Part shown: positions 1 to 8,426 of the stretch, one piece after another | Numbering within the stretch: the stretch's first letter is position 1 | Layout: each line of letters begins with the position of its first letter | Assembly: GCF_024707545.1 (NCBI RefSeq) | Contig: NZ_CP062229.1 | Coordinates: forward strand, 2,399,501-2,463,500 | Origin: Mesorhizobium onobrychidis | GTDB taxonomy: Bacteria > Pseudomonadota > Alphaproteobacteria > Rhizobiales > Rhizobiaceae | Direction of reading: 5' to 3' | Length of the DNA: 64,000 nt | Notes under the pieces: model-generated | Database searches by the model: none | Told to the model about the DNA's origin: nothing | What the model saw: only the letters and a program-made list of their open reading frames with translations | Made by a program: the position numbers and the translations under genes

Positions 1-88
1 GAGTGAAATAGCCGTGGCGAATGCCTTGCGCCCGCGCCTTTTCCAGCAAGGGCGACCGAACGGGATCCGGTTTGGTCTGATTCAGCAT
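1..88 (-). CDS. pgeF: Peptidoglycan editing factor PgeF (laccase-domain), N-terminal part only
   Basis: Only the first 29 codons are in the window. The ATG at 88 begins MLNQTKPDPVRSPLLEKA and continues with GIRHGYFT, which matches the N-terminus of the PgeF/YfiH laccase-domain family that removes wrongly incorporated residues from peptidoglycan precursors. The rest lies to the left of position 1. The same frame is open upstream of this ATG, so the exact start is not certain. In rhizobia this gene commonly follows lgt and the MidA-type methyltransferase, as it does here. The identification rests on a short stretch plus synteny. Confidence 0.6.
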   Translation of the reverse strand, partial: MLNQTKPDPVRSPLLEKARAQGIRHGYFT

Positions 89-204
89 GGCGGCGTTGTT
101 GTCCGTGTGGGCGATTTCGTCAAGCGACAGTCCAAAGATCGGCGACGGTCCAAAGATGGGCAACAGTCGGAAACTGGGAGAGTGAGAGAGGCGGCGGCGA
201 AAAG

Positions 205-1293
205 TCAATCCGCCGTTGCAAAGGGCGGAACGGCGATGCCGGCAGGCAGGACGGCAAGCACCTTGAACAGGTCGCCCATGGCTTGCGGGCCGGCGAGGCG
301 TTCGACCTCGCCTGCAATCTTTTCGCGAGCCGCCTCATTGGCATTGGCGCCGAGCTGGCCGGCGCGTTCGAGAAGACCCATTTCCACCAGGAATTCGCCT
401 TGCGTGGAGAGATGGGCATCGAGGCCATGCGCCCGCACAATCGCGGCAAGGGCGGCAAAATCGACATGGGCGGTGAGATCGGCTTCGCCCGGATTGGCCA
501 GCACACCTTCGTGATCGTGCCTGCGCACAGCCTGTAACGTGTCGCCGATCCCTGGCCGGAGATAGCCATAATCGAGGAACAGGCCGGCACCGCCCAACCC
601 GGCCAATCGCTCAGCGATGCTCGCCATCAGCGCGGCTCGGGCCGGCGCGACCTCGACGATCGCGCCCTGTGGCGCGTTTTCGGCATCGTCCGGCAACAGC
701 GTCGGATCGACCGAGCCGGCGCCGGCGAAGAAGTGCAATTCGTCTGCGCCGTCGAGGCCGATCATCCGTTCGCGCCAGCCTGTTCCGGCGCGGACGAACT
801 GGCGGATGGGCACTGCGTCGAACAATTCGTTGCCGACGATGAAAAGCGGGGTCTGCGGCAAGGTGTCGATGCTTTCGTGCCAGCCGATCGCGGTAGGCGT
901 GGCGGCAAGCGTTTGCTTCTGGACATCGGCCAGCCGCGGGCTGGTCTCGATCATGGCGAACGATGCGCCGGCGGTCAGCGCCGGATCGAGCCGCGAAAGC
1001 GTGCGCAGCATATCCTTCATCAGCGTGCCGCGGCCGGGGCCGATCTCGGCGATGGTGACCGGCATCGGCCGGCCGGTCGCTAGCCAGGCTTCGTAGAGCC
1101 AGACGGCGATCAGCTCGCCGAACATCTGGCTGATCTCCGGCGCGGTGACGAAGTCGCCGGCAGCCCCGAACGGCTCGCGCGTCGTATAGTAGCCGTCCCG
1201 CGGATCGAACAGGCAAAGCGCCATGTATTGGTTGATGGGGATCGGCCCCGCCGCACCGATCAGCTCGACGATGCGGGTTTTCAGTCGGGTCAT
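205..1293 (-). CDS. SAM-dependent methyltransferase, MidA/NDUFAF7 family
   Basis: The product is a 362-residue class I methyltransferase of the MidA/NDUFAF7 group. Eukaryotic members methylate an arginine in a complex I subunit; the bacterial substrate is not established. Visible family blocks are [14 protein letters not shown] (residues 30-43) followed by [15 protein letters not shown], and the SAM-binding loop EIGPGRGT (83-90). The ATG at 1293 overlaps the lgt stop codon by four bases (ATGA), so the two genes are probably translationally coupled. Length is normal for the family. The gene order lgt-midA-pgeF is common in rhizobia. Confidence 0.88.
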   Translation of the reverse strand: MTRLKTRIVELIGAAGPIPINQYMALCLFDPRDGYYTTREPFGAAGDFVTAPEISQMFGELIAVWLYEAWLATGRPMPVTIAEIGPGRGTLMKDMLRTLSRLDPALTAGASFAMIETSPRLADVQKQTLAATPTAIGWHESIDTLPQTPLFIVGNELFDAVPIRQFVRAGTGWRERMIGLDGADELHFFAGAGSVDPTLLPDDAENAPQGAIVEVAPARAALMASIAERLAGLGGAGLFLDYGYLRPGIGDTLQAVRRHDHEGVLANPGEADLTAHVDFAALAAIVRAHGLDAHLSTQGEFLVEMGLLERAGQLGANANEAAREKIAGEVERLAGPQAMGDLFKVLAVLPAGIAVPPFATAD

Positions 1294-2144
1294 ACCGGCT
1301 GTGGCTGTGTAACCGGCTTTGCCGTCGCCATCGCCCAGATGCCGGCAAGCAGCATCGGCAGCGACAGCACCATGCCCATGGTCAGCCAGCCGGTGCCGAG
1401 GAGGTAGCCGAGCTGCTGGTCGGGCTCGCGGAAGAATTCGACGAAGATGCGCGAGAGACCGTAACCGGCGATGAAGGCGCCGCCGACGAAGCGCGGCGTC
1501 TTCAGCTTGTGCCTGGAATGGGTGAGGAAGCGCAGGACCAGGAACAGCACCAGGCCTTCAAGCAGCGCCTCGTAGATCTGGCTCGGATGGCGCGCAAATG
1601 GGCCGCCATTAGGGAATTCGACCGCCCATGGCACGTCGGTCGGTCTGCCCCAGAGTTCGGAGTTGATGAAATTCGCCATGCGGACAAGGCCAAGGCCGAC
1701 CGGCACGCCGGCCGCCACCACGTCGAACAGCGACCAGGTGCGAATGCCGCGCGACCAGGAAAACAGCGTCATGGCGAGAATGACGCCGAGCATCCCGCCA
1801 TGGAACGACATGCCGCCCTGCCAGACGGCAAGAATATCGAGCGGGTGGGCAATGTAGCGCGGCAGGTCGTAAAACAGCACGTAGCCGGTGCGCCCGCCAA
1901 GCACCACGCCGATGGCCGCCCAGACGATGAAGTCGTCGAGGTCCTCGGGCTTCATTGGCACGGTGCCGTCGGGCCAGAGCCTCGCATTGGTGACGAGCCG
2001 CTTGGCATACCACCAGGCAAAGAGAATGCCGACGATGTAGCCGACGCCATACCAATGCACCGCCAGCGGCCCGATCTGGACGATGACCGGATCGATGTTG
2101 GGGAAGGGCAGGGCGGCCAACTGCAGCATAAAATATTCGCTCAA
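1290..2144 (-). CDS. lgt: Prolipoprotein diacylglyceryl transferase
   Basis: Lgt is the inner-membrane enzyme that transfers diacylglycerol from phosphatidylglycerol to the lipobox cysteine of prolipoproteins. The 284-residue product has about seven hydrophobic segments. Family blocks are GGRTGY (83-88), FHGG (114-117) with the conserved His, the signature [16 protein letters not shown] (155-170), and [12 protein letters not shown] (186-197). The start is a TTG at 2144, chosen because AGGAG lies seven bases upstream; the first internal ATG (2129) has no comparable ribosome binding site. It is the first gene of a coupled run with the MidA-type methyltransferase and pgeF. Confidence 0.95.
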   Translation of the reverse strand: MSEYFMLQLAALPFPNIDPVIVQIGPLAVHWYGVGYIVGILFAWWYAKRLVTNARLWPDGTVPMKPEDLDDFIVWAAIGVVLGGRTGYVLFYDLPRYIAHPLDILAVWQGGMSFHGGMLGVILAMTLFSWSRGIRTWSLFDVVAAGVPVGLGLVRMANFINSELWGRPTDVPWAVEFPNGGPFARHPSQIYEALLEGLVLFLVLRFLTHSRHKLKTPRFVGGAFIAGYGLSRIFVEFFREPDQQLGYLLGTGWLTMGMVLSLPMLLAGIWAMATAKPVTQPQPV

Positions 2145-2247
2145 CAGGATCTCCTGGTTGCGATCGCGTTCGGGCGCGGACCATGCGGCAGGGTTTTGGC
2201 GGGGTCAAGGCGACGCTGGCGCGGCAAATACGGCTTCGGGAAGCAGG

Positions 2248-2424
2248 CTAATCGTGCCTGTACTGCCGCCTCAGAGCTTGGTCTCGGCCCTTGTATTTCG
2301 CCTCCAGGCGATCAAGCACATTGTCGGCCGGCTTGACCCGCCCTGCGTCGGCGTCGCTGATGCCTCTGGCAAGCGCTGCGGCGAGTGCGGCAAGACGCTG
2401 GTCCAAATCGGCACTGATAGCCAT
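2248..2424 (-). CDS. Orphan ParD/CopG-like antitoxin, 58 aa
   Basis: This short ORF runs from ATG 2424 to TAG 2250-2248. The protein starts MAISADLDQRLAALAAALA, continues with GISDADAGRVKPADNV and ends in LDRLEAKYKG plus a basic tail. The phrase 'G-(I/L)-x-D-x-(D/E)-A-G-R-V-K-P-A-x-x-V-x-D-x-L-E-A-K-Y' recalls short type II antitoxins of the ParD/CopG kind. No toxin gene follows: lgt starts 104 bases downstream and its leader fills the gap. It is therefore either an orphan antitoxin or a small regulator. Assignment is by pattern memory and not confirmed by a search. Confidence 0.5.
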   Translation of the reverse strand: MAISADLDQRLAALAAALARGISDADAGRVKPADNVLDRLEAKYKGRDQALRRQYRHD

Positions 2425-2580
2425 TGCAGACTCCCGTCAAAATGCTCTTCCTTGTGATGGTACCAGCTATGGCTTGCTAAGTAGATCAAATTGCATCCGA
2501 CTTGATGATGCAGCAGCCTCAACGTTCTTGCATTCCGCGTCGCGCGCCACTACGTCAAATCGAGCAAGCGAGGATTTGCC

Positions 2581-2883
2581 ATGTCGACCGGACCGAACCG
2601 CATTCTCGATGAATTCGCCAAGCTGATGACCGACGCTGCGGGTGCCGCGCAAGGCGTGCGCCGCGAAGTGGAAACCGCCTTCAAGGGGCAGGCCGAGCGC
2701 GTTCTCAACTCAATGGACCTGGTGCAGCGCGAAGAATTCGAGGCTGCCCGCGACATGGCGGCGAAGGCCAGGGAAGAAAACACCCGTCTCGCTGCGCGCA
2801 TTGAAGTGCTTGAGGCGAAGCTCGCCGAATTGACCGGGCAGGCCGCACCTGCGGCTGCGGCAAAGCCCAGATCAAAAAAATAA
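2581..2883 (+). CDS. ubiK: Ubiquinone biosynthesis accessory factor UbiK (BMFP family)
   Basis: The 100-residue product belongs to the UbiK/YqiC (BMFP, membrane fusogenic) family, which assists aerobic ubiquinone biosynthesis by interacting with UbiJ and lipids. It shows the family layout: an N-terminal amphipathic region (ILDEFAKLMTDAAGAAQGVR, residues 8-27), a central QAERVLNSMDLVQREEFE block, a coiled coil (AREENTRLAARIEVLEAKLAEL), and an Ala/Lys-rich tail ending in RSKK. A GAGGA motif lies 8-9 bases before the ATG. It stands alone, divergent from lgt. Confidence is high for the family. Confidence 0.88.
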   Translation: MSTGPNRILDEFAKLMTDAAGAAQGVRREVETAFKGQAERVLNSMDLVQREEFEAARDMAAKAREENTRLAARIEVLEAKLAELTGQAAPAAAAKPRSKK

Positions 2884-3308
2884 TCGTTAAACTTTTCCAC
2901 AAAGCACAATCGCAAAAAGCGCTTTGTCGTGAATCGCTTACCGGCATTGCGTGAATCTTTGTGACAGCGGCTTTCCACATGCGAATGACGCAGTGCGAAA
3001 AATTGGGCTGGTCACGCGACTCCCGATCAATAGACTGAATTTGTTGCATGATTCGGAGCAGGGTCATGCGCCGGGCGGTGGGGTCCGGTCTGGGGTCTTT
3101 GCGTTGACGAAGTCCTGGCCGTCCGAGTTCTAGACAAGATTGTTCGTTGTGTGTGCCTCTCCCGCGGAGCGTGTGGTGGCGCTCACTAGAGCGACGTGCG
3201 TCCACTTGGACGCACAAGTACGCTCTAGCACTTTGAACGTTCGCATCGTGCTTTCCGAAAATCGAACCCGATTTTCGGGCCGATGCGAAGGAACGACAGG
3301 AAGCATTC
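2884..3308. other. Intergenic region ubiK-ybjN with a palindromic repeat
   Basis: About 425 bases carry no convincing gene. The first 300 bases show no coding signal. The last 120 bases hold repeat R1 (3187-3289), followed by the AGGAAG ribosome binding site of the next gene. Confidence 0.5.
3187..3289 (+). repeat. R1 palindromic intergenic repeat, copy 1
   Basis: This 103-base element starts AGAGCGACGTGCGTCCA and contains two dyads: GTGCGTCCA/TTGGACGCAC at the left and CCGAAAATCG/CGATTTTCGG at the right, the latter framed by CGCATCGTG and CGATGCG. A reverse-complement copy of the same length lies at 5371-5473, and a diverged copy at 14612-14703. Such elements are frequent in Mesorhizobium-type intergenic DNA. 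It could form RNA hairpins on either strand. Confidence 0.85.
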
Positions 3309-3809
3309 ATGGAACTTCTCGAACTCGAATTCTCGCGCGAAATCCATCCCGTGGATGTTATCGAGCAGGTGGCGCACAACAACGACTGGTCCTTCGAACG
3401 GGCCGGCGACGACGAGATTTCGATTTCGGTTGCCGGAAGCTGGACCGACTACCACGTCTCATTCTCCTGGATGGAGGATTTCGAGGCGCTGCATCTGGCC
3501 TGCGCTTTCGACATCAAGGTGCCGGAGGCGCGCGCGCTCGAGGTGATGCGGCTGCTTTCGCTGATCAATGAGCAGATGCTGTTCGGCCATTTCGACCTCT
3601 GGGAACAGGAAGGCGCGATCATGTTCCGCCAGTCGCTGCTGCTCGCCGGCGGGGTCGAGCCGTCGAGCCAGCAGGTCGAGGTGCTGTTGTCGTCGGCACT
3701 GGAAGCCTGCGATTGCTATTTCCAGGCGTTCCAGTTCGTCGTCTGGTCGGGAACCTCGGCCAAGGATGCGCTGGCCGGCGTCCTGTTCGAGACCTACGGA
3801 AATGCCTGA
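3309..3809 (+). CDS. YbjN domain-containing protein
   Basis: The 166-residue soluble protein matches the YbjN family, which has a type III secretion chaperone-like fold and is linked to stress and motility regulation in enterics. Family-like segments are [16 protein letters not shown] in the middle, [19 protein letters not shown] around residues 80-98, and a C-terminal [19 protein letters not shown] block. The start is fixed by AGGAAG five bases before the ATG at 3309. The csaA-like gene begins inside its last codons, so the two form an operon. The biochemical role is unknown. Confidence 0.85.
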   Translation: MELLELEFSREIHPVDVIEQVAHNNDWSFERAGDDEISISVAGSWTDYHVSFSWMEDFEALHLACAFDIKVPEARALEVMRLLSLINEQMLFGHFDLWEQEGAIMFRQSLLLAGGVEPSSQQVEVLLSSALEACDCYFQAFQFVVWSGTSAKDALAGVLFETYGNA

Positions 3810-4182
3810 GCCAGGTTCCTCAATGAGTTCGAGCAGCCAGCGCAAGCCCGAGATCAGCTTCGCCGATTTCGACCGGGTCGATATACGTGCCGGCACCATC
3901 GTCGAGGCCGAGCCGTTTCCGGAGGCGCGAAAGCCGGCGATCAAGCTGAAGATCGATTTCGGCCCTGACATCGGGGTGAAGAAATCGTCGGCGCAGCTCA
4001 CCAAATATTATGCGCCCGAGACGCTGATCGGCCGGCAGGTGTTCGCGGTGGTCAATTTTCCGCCGCGGCAGATCGGACCCTTCATATCGGAAGTGCTGAC
4101 GCTTGGCTTTCCCGACGAGAAGGGTGCTGTCGTCCTCGGCGCAATCGAACGCAGGGTGCCTGACGGGGGCCGATTATTTTAG
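3802..4182 (+). CDS. csaA: CsaA-type tRNA-binding domain protein
   Basis: The product is a small OB-fold tRNA-binding protein of the CsaA family (EMAP-II/MetRS-beta-like), proposed as a tRNA-binding or chaperone-like factor. Family blocks are [20 protein letters not shown], then KLKIDFG, the [11 protein letters not shown] segment, and the C-terminal [12 protein letters not shown]. From ATG 3802 it is 126 residues and overlaps the ybjN stop by eight bases. An in-frame ATG at 3823 would give 119 residues, closer to the usual family length of about 110-115, and neither start has a strong ribosome binding site. The 5' end is therefore uncertain. Confidence 0.85.
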   Translation: MPEPGSSMSSSSQRKPEISFADFDRVDIRAGTIVEAEPFPEARKPAIKLKIDFGPDIGVKKSSAQLTKYYAPETLIGRQVFAVVNFPPRQIGPFISEVLTLGFPDEKGAVVLGAIERRVPDGGRLF

Positions 4183-4192
4183 CAAGGCCGTT

Positions 4193-5215
4193 TCAGGCGG
4201 CTAGTTTTCGCGCCGTGCCCAGCGCTTCTTCGACCGTCTCCAGGAACATCTCCGCGCAGGCCTTCCAGCTATAGCGCATTGCTCGTTCGCGCGCCTCGGC
4301 GCGGTCGACGTGGAGCGCGGCTAGCGCGGCTTCACGCAAATCGTTCGACACCGCTCCGCCAACGCCGTCGCCGACAATGTCGATCGGTCCGGTCACCGGA
4401 TAGGCTGCGACCGGCGTGCCGCTGGCCAGCGCCTCGATGATGACATTGCCGAACGTGTCGGTGCGGCTGGGAAATACGAAGACATCGGCCGAGGCGTAGA
4501 TTTCGGCCAGTTCGTCGTTCGGGCGATGGCCAAGGAAGTGGGCATCGGGGTATCTGGCCTTGAGGCTGGCCAACTCCGGTCCCTCGCCGACGATAACCTT
4601 GCTGCCGGGCAAATCCAGATCGAGGAAGGCGGCCAGGTTCTTTTCGATCGCGACGCGGCCGACGCAGAGGAAGATCGGTCGCTTGAGCCCCAGATCCTTC
4701 TTCTTGTCCGGCCGGAAATGGTCGGTGTCGACGCCGCGCGTCCATGGCCTGAGCTTGGTGAAGCCGCGCGCCGACAGATCGTCCGCCAGCGACTGGGTGG
4801 CAACCAGCGTGCCTTGTCCGGAATTGTGGAAATTGCGAAGCCAGCGATAGGCCCAGGCTTCCGGTATAGGCAGCCGCGCACTCAGATATTCCGGAAAGCG
4901 CGTGTGATAGCTTGTCGTGAACGGTCGGCCGGCCTTGCGGCAATAGCGCCGCGCCATGATGCCGAGCGGACCTTCGGTGACAATATGGATATGATCGGCA
5001 TTGCGCACTTCGATCAGGCGCGCGACGTTGCCTGGCCTCGTCAGCGCCAGCCGGATGTCCGGGTAGGTCGGCAGGGGCAAGGTGCGAAATATGTTCGGGG
5101 TCAGGAAGTCCGTCTCGACGTCGAAGGATTTCAGGGTTTCCGAAAGCCGTTCCAGCGTGTGGACGACGCCGTTGACTTGCGGGCGCCAGGCGTCAGTGAC
5201 CATCAGGATGCGCAT
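4193..5215 (-). CDS. Glycosyltransferase family 4, mannosyltransferase-like
   Basis: The 340-residue protein is a GT-B fold, GT4 family glycosyltransferase. The N-terminal MRILMVTDAWRPQVNGVV block is typical of the GDP-mannose-dependent alpha-mannosyltransferase group (MgtA-like) that acts on lipid or glycan acceptors at the membrane. The C-terminal nucleotide-sugar domain shows GRVAIEKN, VGEGPEL and FPSRTDTFGNVIIEALASG with the conserved Glu of the E-x7-E motif. AAGGG precedes the ATG at 5215. Sugar donor and acceptor cannot be told from the sequence. It converges on csaA and stands alone. Confidence 0.85.
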   Translation of the reverse strand: MRILMVTDAWRPQVNGVVHTLERLSETLKSFDVETDFLTPNIFRTLPLPTYPDIRLALTRPGNVARLIEVRNADHIHIVTEGPLGIMARRYCRKAGRPFTTSYHTRFPEYLSARLPIPEAWAYRWLRNFHNSGQGTLVATQSLADDLSARGFTKLRPWTRGVDTDHFRPDKKKDLGLKRPIFLCVGRVAIEKNLAAFLDLDLPGSKVIVGEGPELASLKARYPDAHFLGHRPNDELAEIYASADVFVFPSRTDTFGNVIIEALASGTPVAAYPVTGPIDIVGDGVGGAVSNDLREAALAALHVDRAEARERAMRYSWKACAEMFLETVEEALGTARKLAA

Positions 5216-5370
5216 AGCAGCCCTTTACTTGAAAGGTCGTCGGTTTCCTTGATGCGAGGCCGCAAGGCCGAATCAATCAGGATCACGCGCTTCATGCGCG
5301 CTCTTCAGCATGGTTTCATGACGGGCCGATGAAGGCATAGCCGATGGCCGTCTACAACCATCGGAAGCAG

Positions 5371-5473
5371 CGCATCGGCCCGAAAATCGAATTCGATTTT
5401 CGGAAAGCACGATGCGTAGGTTCAAAGTGTTAGAGCGTACTTTGTGCGTCCAATTGGACGCACGTCGCTCTAA
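5371..5473 (-). repeat. R1 palindromic intergenic repeat, copy 2 (inverted)
   Basis: This is a reverse-complement copy of 3187-3289, with the same length and the same two dyads (GTGCGTCCA/TTGGACGCAC and CCGAAAATCG/CGATTTTCGG). The right end touches the stop codon of the histidine kinase gene at 5474-5476, so it lies in the 3' untranslated region of the kinase operon and could act as a transcript end or mRNA stabiliser. Both copies being intact suggests recent spread or selection. Confidence 0.85.
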
Positions 5474-6913
5474 TCAGGCCGGAACCTTGATGACTGCGCG
5501 CAAGCCGCCTAGCGGGCTCTTGTCCAGCATGATGTCGCCGCCATGGCTGCGGGCAATGTCGCGTGCGATGGCAAGGCCAAGGCCGGTGCCGCTGGCGTCG
5601 AGATTGCGGGCCTCGTCAAGCCGCACGAAAGGCTTGAATACGTCCTCACGCTTTTCGGGCGGAATGCCCGGACCGTCGTCATCGATGGTGACGAGCAGCG
5701 AGCCGCGGCCGTGGTTGGCGTTGATCTCAACCGTCTTGGCGTAACGGAAGGCGTTGCCGACGACATTGGACAACAGCCGGGCAAAGGCGTGGGGCCGCAC
5801 ATGCACATTTGGATCGCCGGCGAGCGCGGTCGACAGTTTGCGCTTGCGCAGCGTGGCCTCCTCGCCGAGCTTGTCGAAATAGGCTTCGAGATTGAAACGG
5901 CCGGCGTCTTCCGTTGCCTCGCCGCGGGCAAAGGCGAGATAGCCTTCCAGCATAGACTGCATGTCGTCGATGTCCTGGCCGAGCGCCTCGGTGTCGGCCT
6001 TGGTCCCGGTCAGCGCAAGCTGCAGCTTGAAGCGGGTGAGGATGGTTCTCAAATCGTGACTGACGCCGGTCAGCATGGCGGTGCGCTGTTCGAGCTGGCG
6101 TTCGATGCGTTCGCGCATCTGGATAAAGGCAAAGCCGGCGCGGCGAACCTCCTCGGCGCCGCGCGGACGAAAATCGAGCGGCATCGGCCGGCCCTTGCCG
6201 AAACTTTCGGCGGCCTCGGCCAGCGTCAGGATCGGCCGGATCTGATTGCGCAGGAATGGGATGGCGATCATCAGCAGCACCAGCGAGGTGCCGACCATCC
6301 AGATCAGGAAAATGTGCGTGTTCGAGGCATAGGCCTGACTGCGGCGCACGAAGGCGCGCAGCACCTTGCCCTCGAGTTGGACACGGACCTCGATGATATT
6401 GGAATTGCCGACTGTATCGATCCAGAACGGACGGTTGATCTGATGGGTGATCTCGGACGAGAGAATCTCGTCGAGGATCGAGAAGAACGGCTTTGGACCG
6501 GGCGCCGGCAGCGGATCGGGCGGAAGCAAGTCGATCTTCAGCTGCATGCGATCCTGCGCGATGCGGATGATGTTGGCGTAGTCGGCGTCGTTTGGATAGG
6601 TCTCTACCAGGTCGACGATCGCGGCAATGTCGCGGACCGTGGCCTGCGACAGGCGCTGTGTCACGGTCTGCCAGTGGCGTTCCATGAAGACAAAGGCAAG
6701 GACCGATTGCAGCAGGATCATCGGTGCGATGACGATGATCAGCGAGCGGGCATAGAGCCGCTTCGGCATGTAAAGCGAAACGAGGCGCCAGAACCGTTTC
6801 CAGGCAAGCGGCACCGCCTTGAGCGCCCGCGTGGCGCGAGCGCTCAAGCCGCGATCTCCCGGCCGTTCCAGTTGTGTGGTCGCCATTCGCCCTTTTTGCT
6901 CATCTTCAGCCAC
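5474..6913 (-). CDS. EnvZ-type sensor histidine kinase
   Basis: The 479-residue inner-membrane kinase has transmembrane segments at about residues 57-77 and 201-221, a periplasmic sensor between them, a HAMP-like linker, and a catalytic core. The phospho-acceptor is His286 in VSHDLRT. The N box (NVVGNAFRYA, about 383-392), G1 box (DDGPGIP, 412-418) and G2 box (GTGLGLAIA, 442-450) are all present. The GTG at 6913 lies 25 bases after the response regulator stop. An in-frame ATG at 6886 with AAGGGCG upstream would remove nine residues and may be the real start. It is in an operon with the MarR and OmpR-type genes. Confidence 0.92.
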   Translation of the reverse strand: MAEDEQKGRMATTQLERPGDRGLSARATRALKAVPLAWKRFWRLVSLYMPKRLYARSLIIVIAPMILLQSVLAFVFMERHWQTVTQRLSQATVRDIAAIVDLVETYPNDADYANIIRIAQDRMQLKIDLLPPDPLPAPGPKPFFSILDEILSSEITHQINRPFWIDTVGNSNIIEVRVQLEGKVLRAFVRRSQAYASNTHIFLIWMVGTSLVLLMIAIPFLRNQIRPILTLAEAAESFGKGRPMPLDFRPRGAEEVRRAGFAFIQMRERIERQLEQRTAMLTGVSHDLRTILTRFKLQLALTGTKADTEALGQDIDDMQSMLEGYLAFARGEATEDAGRFNLEAYFDKLGEEATLRKRKLSTALAGDPNVHVRPHAFARLLSNVVGNAFRYAKTVEINANHGRGSLLVTIDDDGPGIPPEKREDVFKPFVRLDEARNLDASGTGLGLAIARDIARSHGGDIMLDKSPLGGLRAVIKVPA

Positions 6914-6938
6914 TCAACAAGGGGCTGCGGGCGGCAGT

Positions 6939-7658
6939 CTATTCCACGCTGAGCCGATACCCAATACCGCGCACGGTCTGCAGCCAAACCGGATTGGACG
7001 GATCGCGCTCGATCTTGCGGCGCAGCCTGTTGATCTGGACGTCGATGGTGCGTTCGCCGACTTCGGACTCGTCGCCGACAAGCTCATGACGCGGTATCGT
7101 TTCGCCGGCCCGCGCCGCGAAGATCGCCAGGATCTCCTGCTCGCGGTCGGTCAGCTTCAGAGCCTCGCCGCCGCGCTTGAGCTCCCGCCTGGCGATCTGG
7201 AACGTGTAGGGGCCGAAGACCAGTTGCTCGACCTTGGGCGTCGTCGCCGGACCGCCGCGGCGCAGGATGTTGTTGATGCGCAGAATCAATTCGCGGGGAT
7301 CGAAAGGCTTCGGCAGATAGTCGTCGGCGCCGGCCTCGAGCCCGGTGATCCGGCTGTCGGTCTCGGAGAGCGCGGTAAGCATCAGGATCGGCACGTTCTT
7401 GCTTGCCCGCAGCGCCTTGGCGAGATCGACGCCGGTTTCGCCCGGCATCATGATATCGAGCACGAGCAGGTCGAAATCGAGGCCGGCGAGCTTGCGCCGC
7501 GCTTCGCCGGAATTTCCGGCAACGGTGACGCGAAAGCCGTTTTCGGTCAGATATTGTTTGAGAAGATTGCGGATACGGGTATCGTCATCAATCACCAGCA
7601 GATGCGGCGCGTCGTCGTCCGGTGCTGCCGGTCGATCAACCCTTTCAATGGTCTCCAT
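6939..7658 (-). CDS. OmpR/PhoB-type response regulator
   Basis: The 239-residue regulator has a receiver domain with the acidic cluster DDD (24-26), phospho-acceptor Asp68 in LVLDIMMPG, Thr95 and Lys117 in LPKPFD, followed by a winged-helix DNA-binding domain starting near residue 145 (LTDREQEILAIFAARAGE). The start METIERVD at 7658 is preferred because AGGGA lies upstream; the longer frame to 7688 lacks one. The start lies within the end of the MarR gene (14-base overlap). The pairing of a MarR gene overlapping an OmpR gene resembles petP-petR of Rhodobacter. Confidence 0.92.
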   Translation of the reverse strand: METIERVDRPAAPDDDAPHLLVIDDDTRIRNLLKQYLTENGFRVTVAGNSGEARRKLAGLDFDLLVLDIMMPGETGVDLAKALRASKNVPILMLTALSETDSRITGLEAGADDYLPKPFDPRELILRINNILRRGGPATTPKVEQLVFGPYTFQIARRELKRGGEALKLTDREQEILAIFAARAGETIPRHELVGDESEVGERTIDVQINRLRRKIERDPSNPVWLQTVRGIGYRLSVE

Positions 7659-8178
7659 GGCTTTTCCCTGACGTTTTTGCGGGCACAATGTCGATCTGCG
7701 CCCTTAGTTCCAGATTGACCATCGCTTCCAGGAAGCGCTCGATCAAGGCGCGTTCGGTGGCTCCGGAATCTTCCAATGCAGCATGGATGCGGCGTGACTG
7801 TGGCCGTGCCAGCGCCAGTGCCAGGGCGCGGCCCTTGGCTGTCGGATAGAGCTCGCGCTGGCGGCGGTCGCGCGGACCCTGCAACTGGACGATGTGGTCG
7901 GTGTCGATCAGTTGCTTGAGCACGCGCGCCAGGCTCTGCTTGGTGATCTTCAGCACGTCGAGGAGTTCGGCGACCGTCAGGCCCGGCCTGCGATTGACGA
8001 AATGCAGAACCCGGTGATGGGCGCGGCCGAAGCCGTAGTCGGACAGGATCTGGTCCGGATCGGAGGTAAAATCGCGATAGGCGAAGAAGAACAATTCGAT
8101 GATGGCAAAGTCGATGCCGTCCTCGTCGGTGATCGCCGTCCTGATCGGTTTTCCGGCTGGGTGGCTGCGATCCGTCAT
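7645..8178 (-). CDS. MarR family transcriptional regulator (PetP-like)
   Basis: The 177-residue winged-helix regulator has the MarR core: HHRVLHFVNRRPGLTVAELL (55-74), recognition helix region ITKQSLARVLKQL (78-90), and the beta-wing GPRDRRQRELYPTAKG (101-116). The ATG at 8178 has GGAGAAAAG directly upstream, and longer versions of the frame run through the promoter. The gene overlaps the response regulator by 14 bases. A 29-base imperfect palindrome at 8199-8227, about 20 bases before its start, is a good candidate for an autoregulatory operator. The ligand is unknown. Confidence 0.88.
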   Translation of the reverse strand: MTDRSHPAGKPIRTAITDEDGIDFAIIELFFFAYRDFTSDPDQILSDYGFGRAHHRVLHFVNRRPGLTVAELLDVLKITKQSLARVLKQLIDTDHIVQLQGPRDRRQRELYPTAKGRALALALARPQSRRIHAALEDSGATERALIERFLEAMVNLELRAQIDIVPAKTSGKSHGDH

Positions 8179-8198
8179 CTTTTCTCCGGGCGAAAGGG

Positions 8199-8227
8199 AA
8201 ATTATGTCAGTACTATTGACGTAATTT
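8199..8227. promoter_or_regulatory. Candidate MarR operator, 29-base palindrome
   Basis: The arms AAATTATGTCA (8199-8209) and TGACGTAATTT (8217-8227) are inverted with 10 of 11 bases matching around a seven-base spacer. The site lies in the divergent region between the MarR gene and ilvE, 20 bases upstream of the MarR start. MarR dimers bind such dyads, so autoregulation is the natural reading. This is inference from symmetry and position. Confidence 0.6.
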
Positions 8228-8426
8228 CCCGGCAATGGTAATTTTTGACAAGCTTTTCGGCGGATTGCGAACGAAAAGGCAAGGGAAGGCCGTTTTTCCG
8301 GAACTTCCTGTGTTTGCCAGACCTTATATATCCGCCTACGCTTCGAGATACCGGCCGCCCGGTGCGGCTGACATGAAACACGCAACGACACAATAATGTG
8401 CGGGCGGCCGCCCGCGGGAGGTTACC

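Noticed and set aside
5543..6952. 469-residue plus-strand frame
   Set aside because: Antisense of the histidine kinase, whose H, N and G boxes are complete on the other strand.
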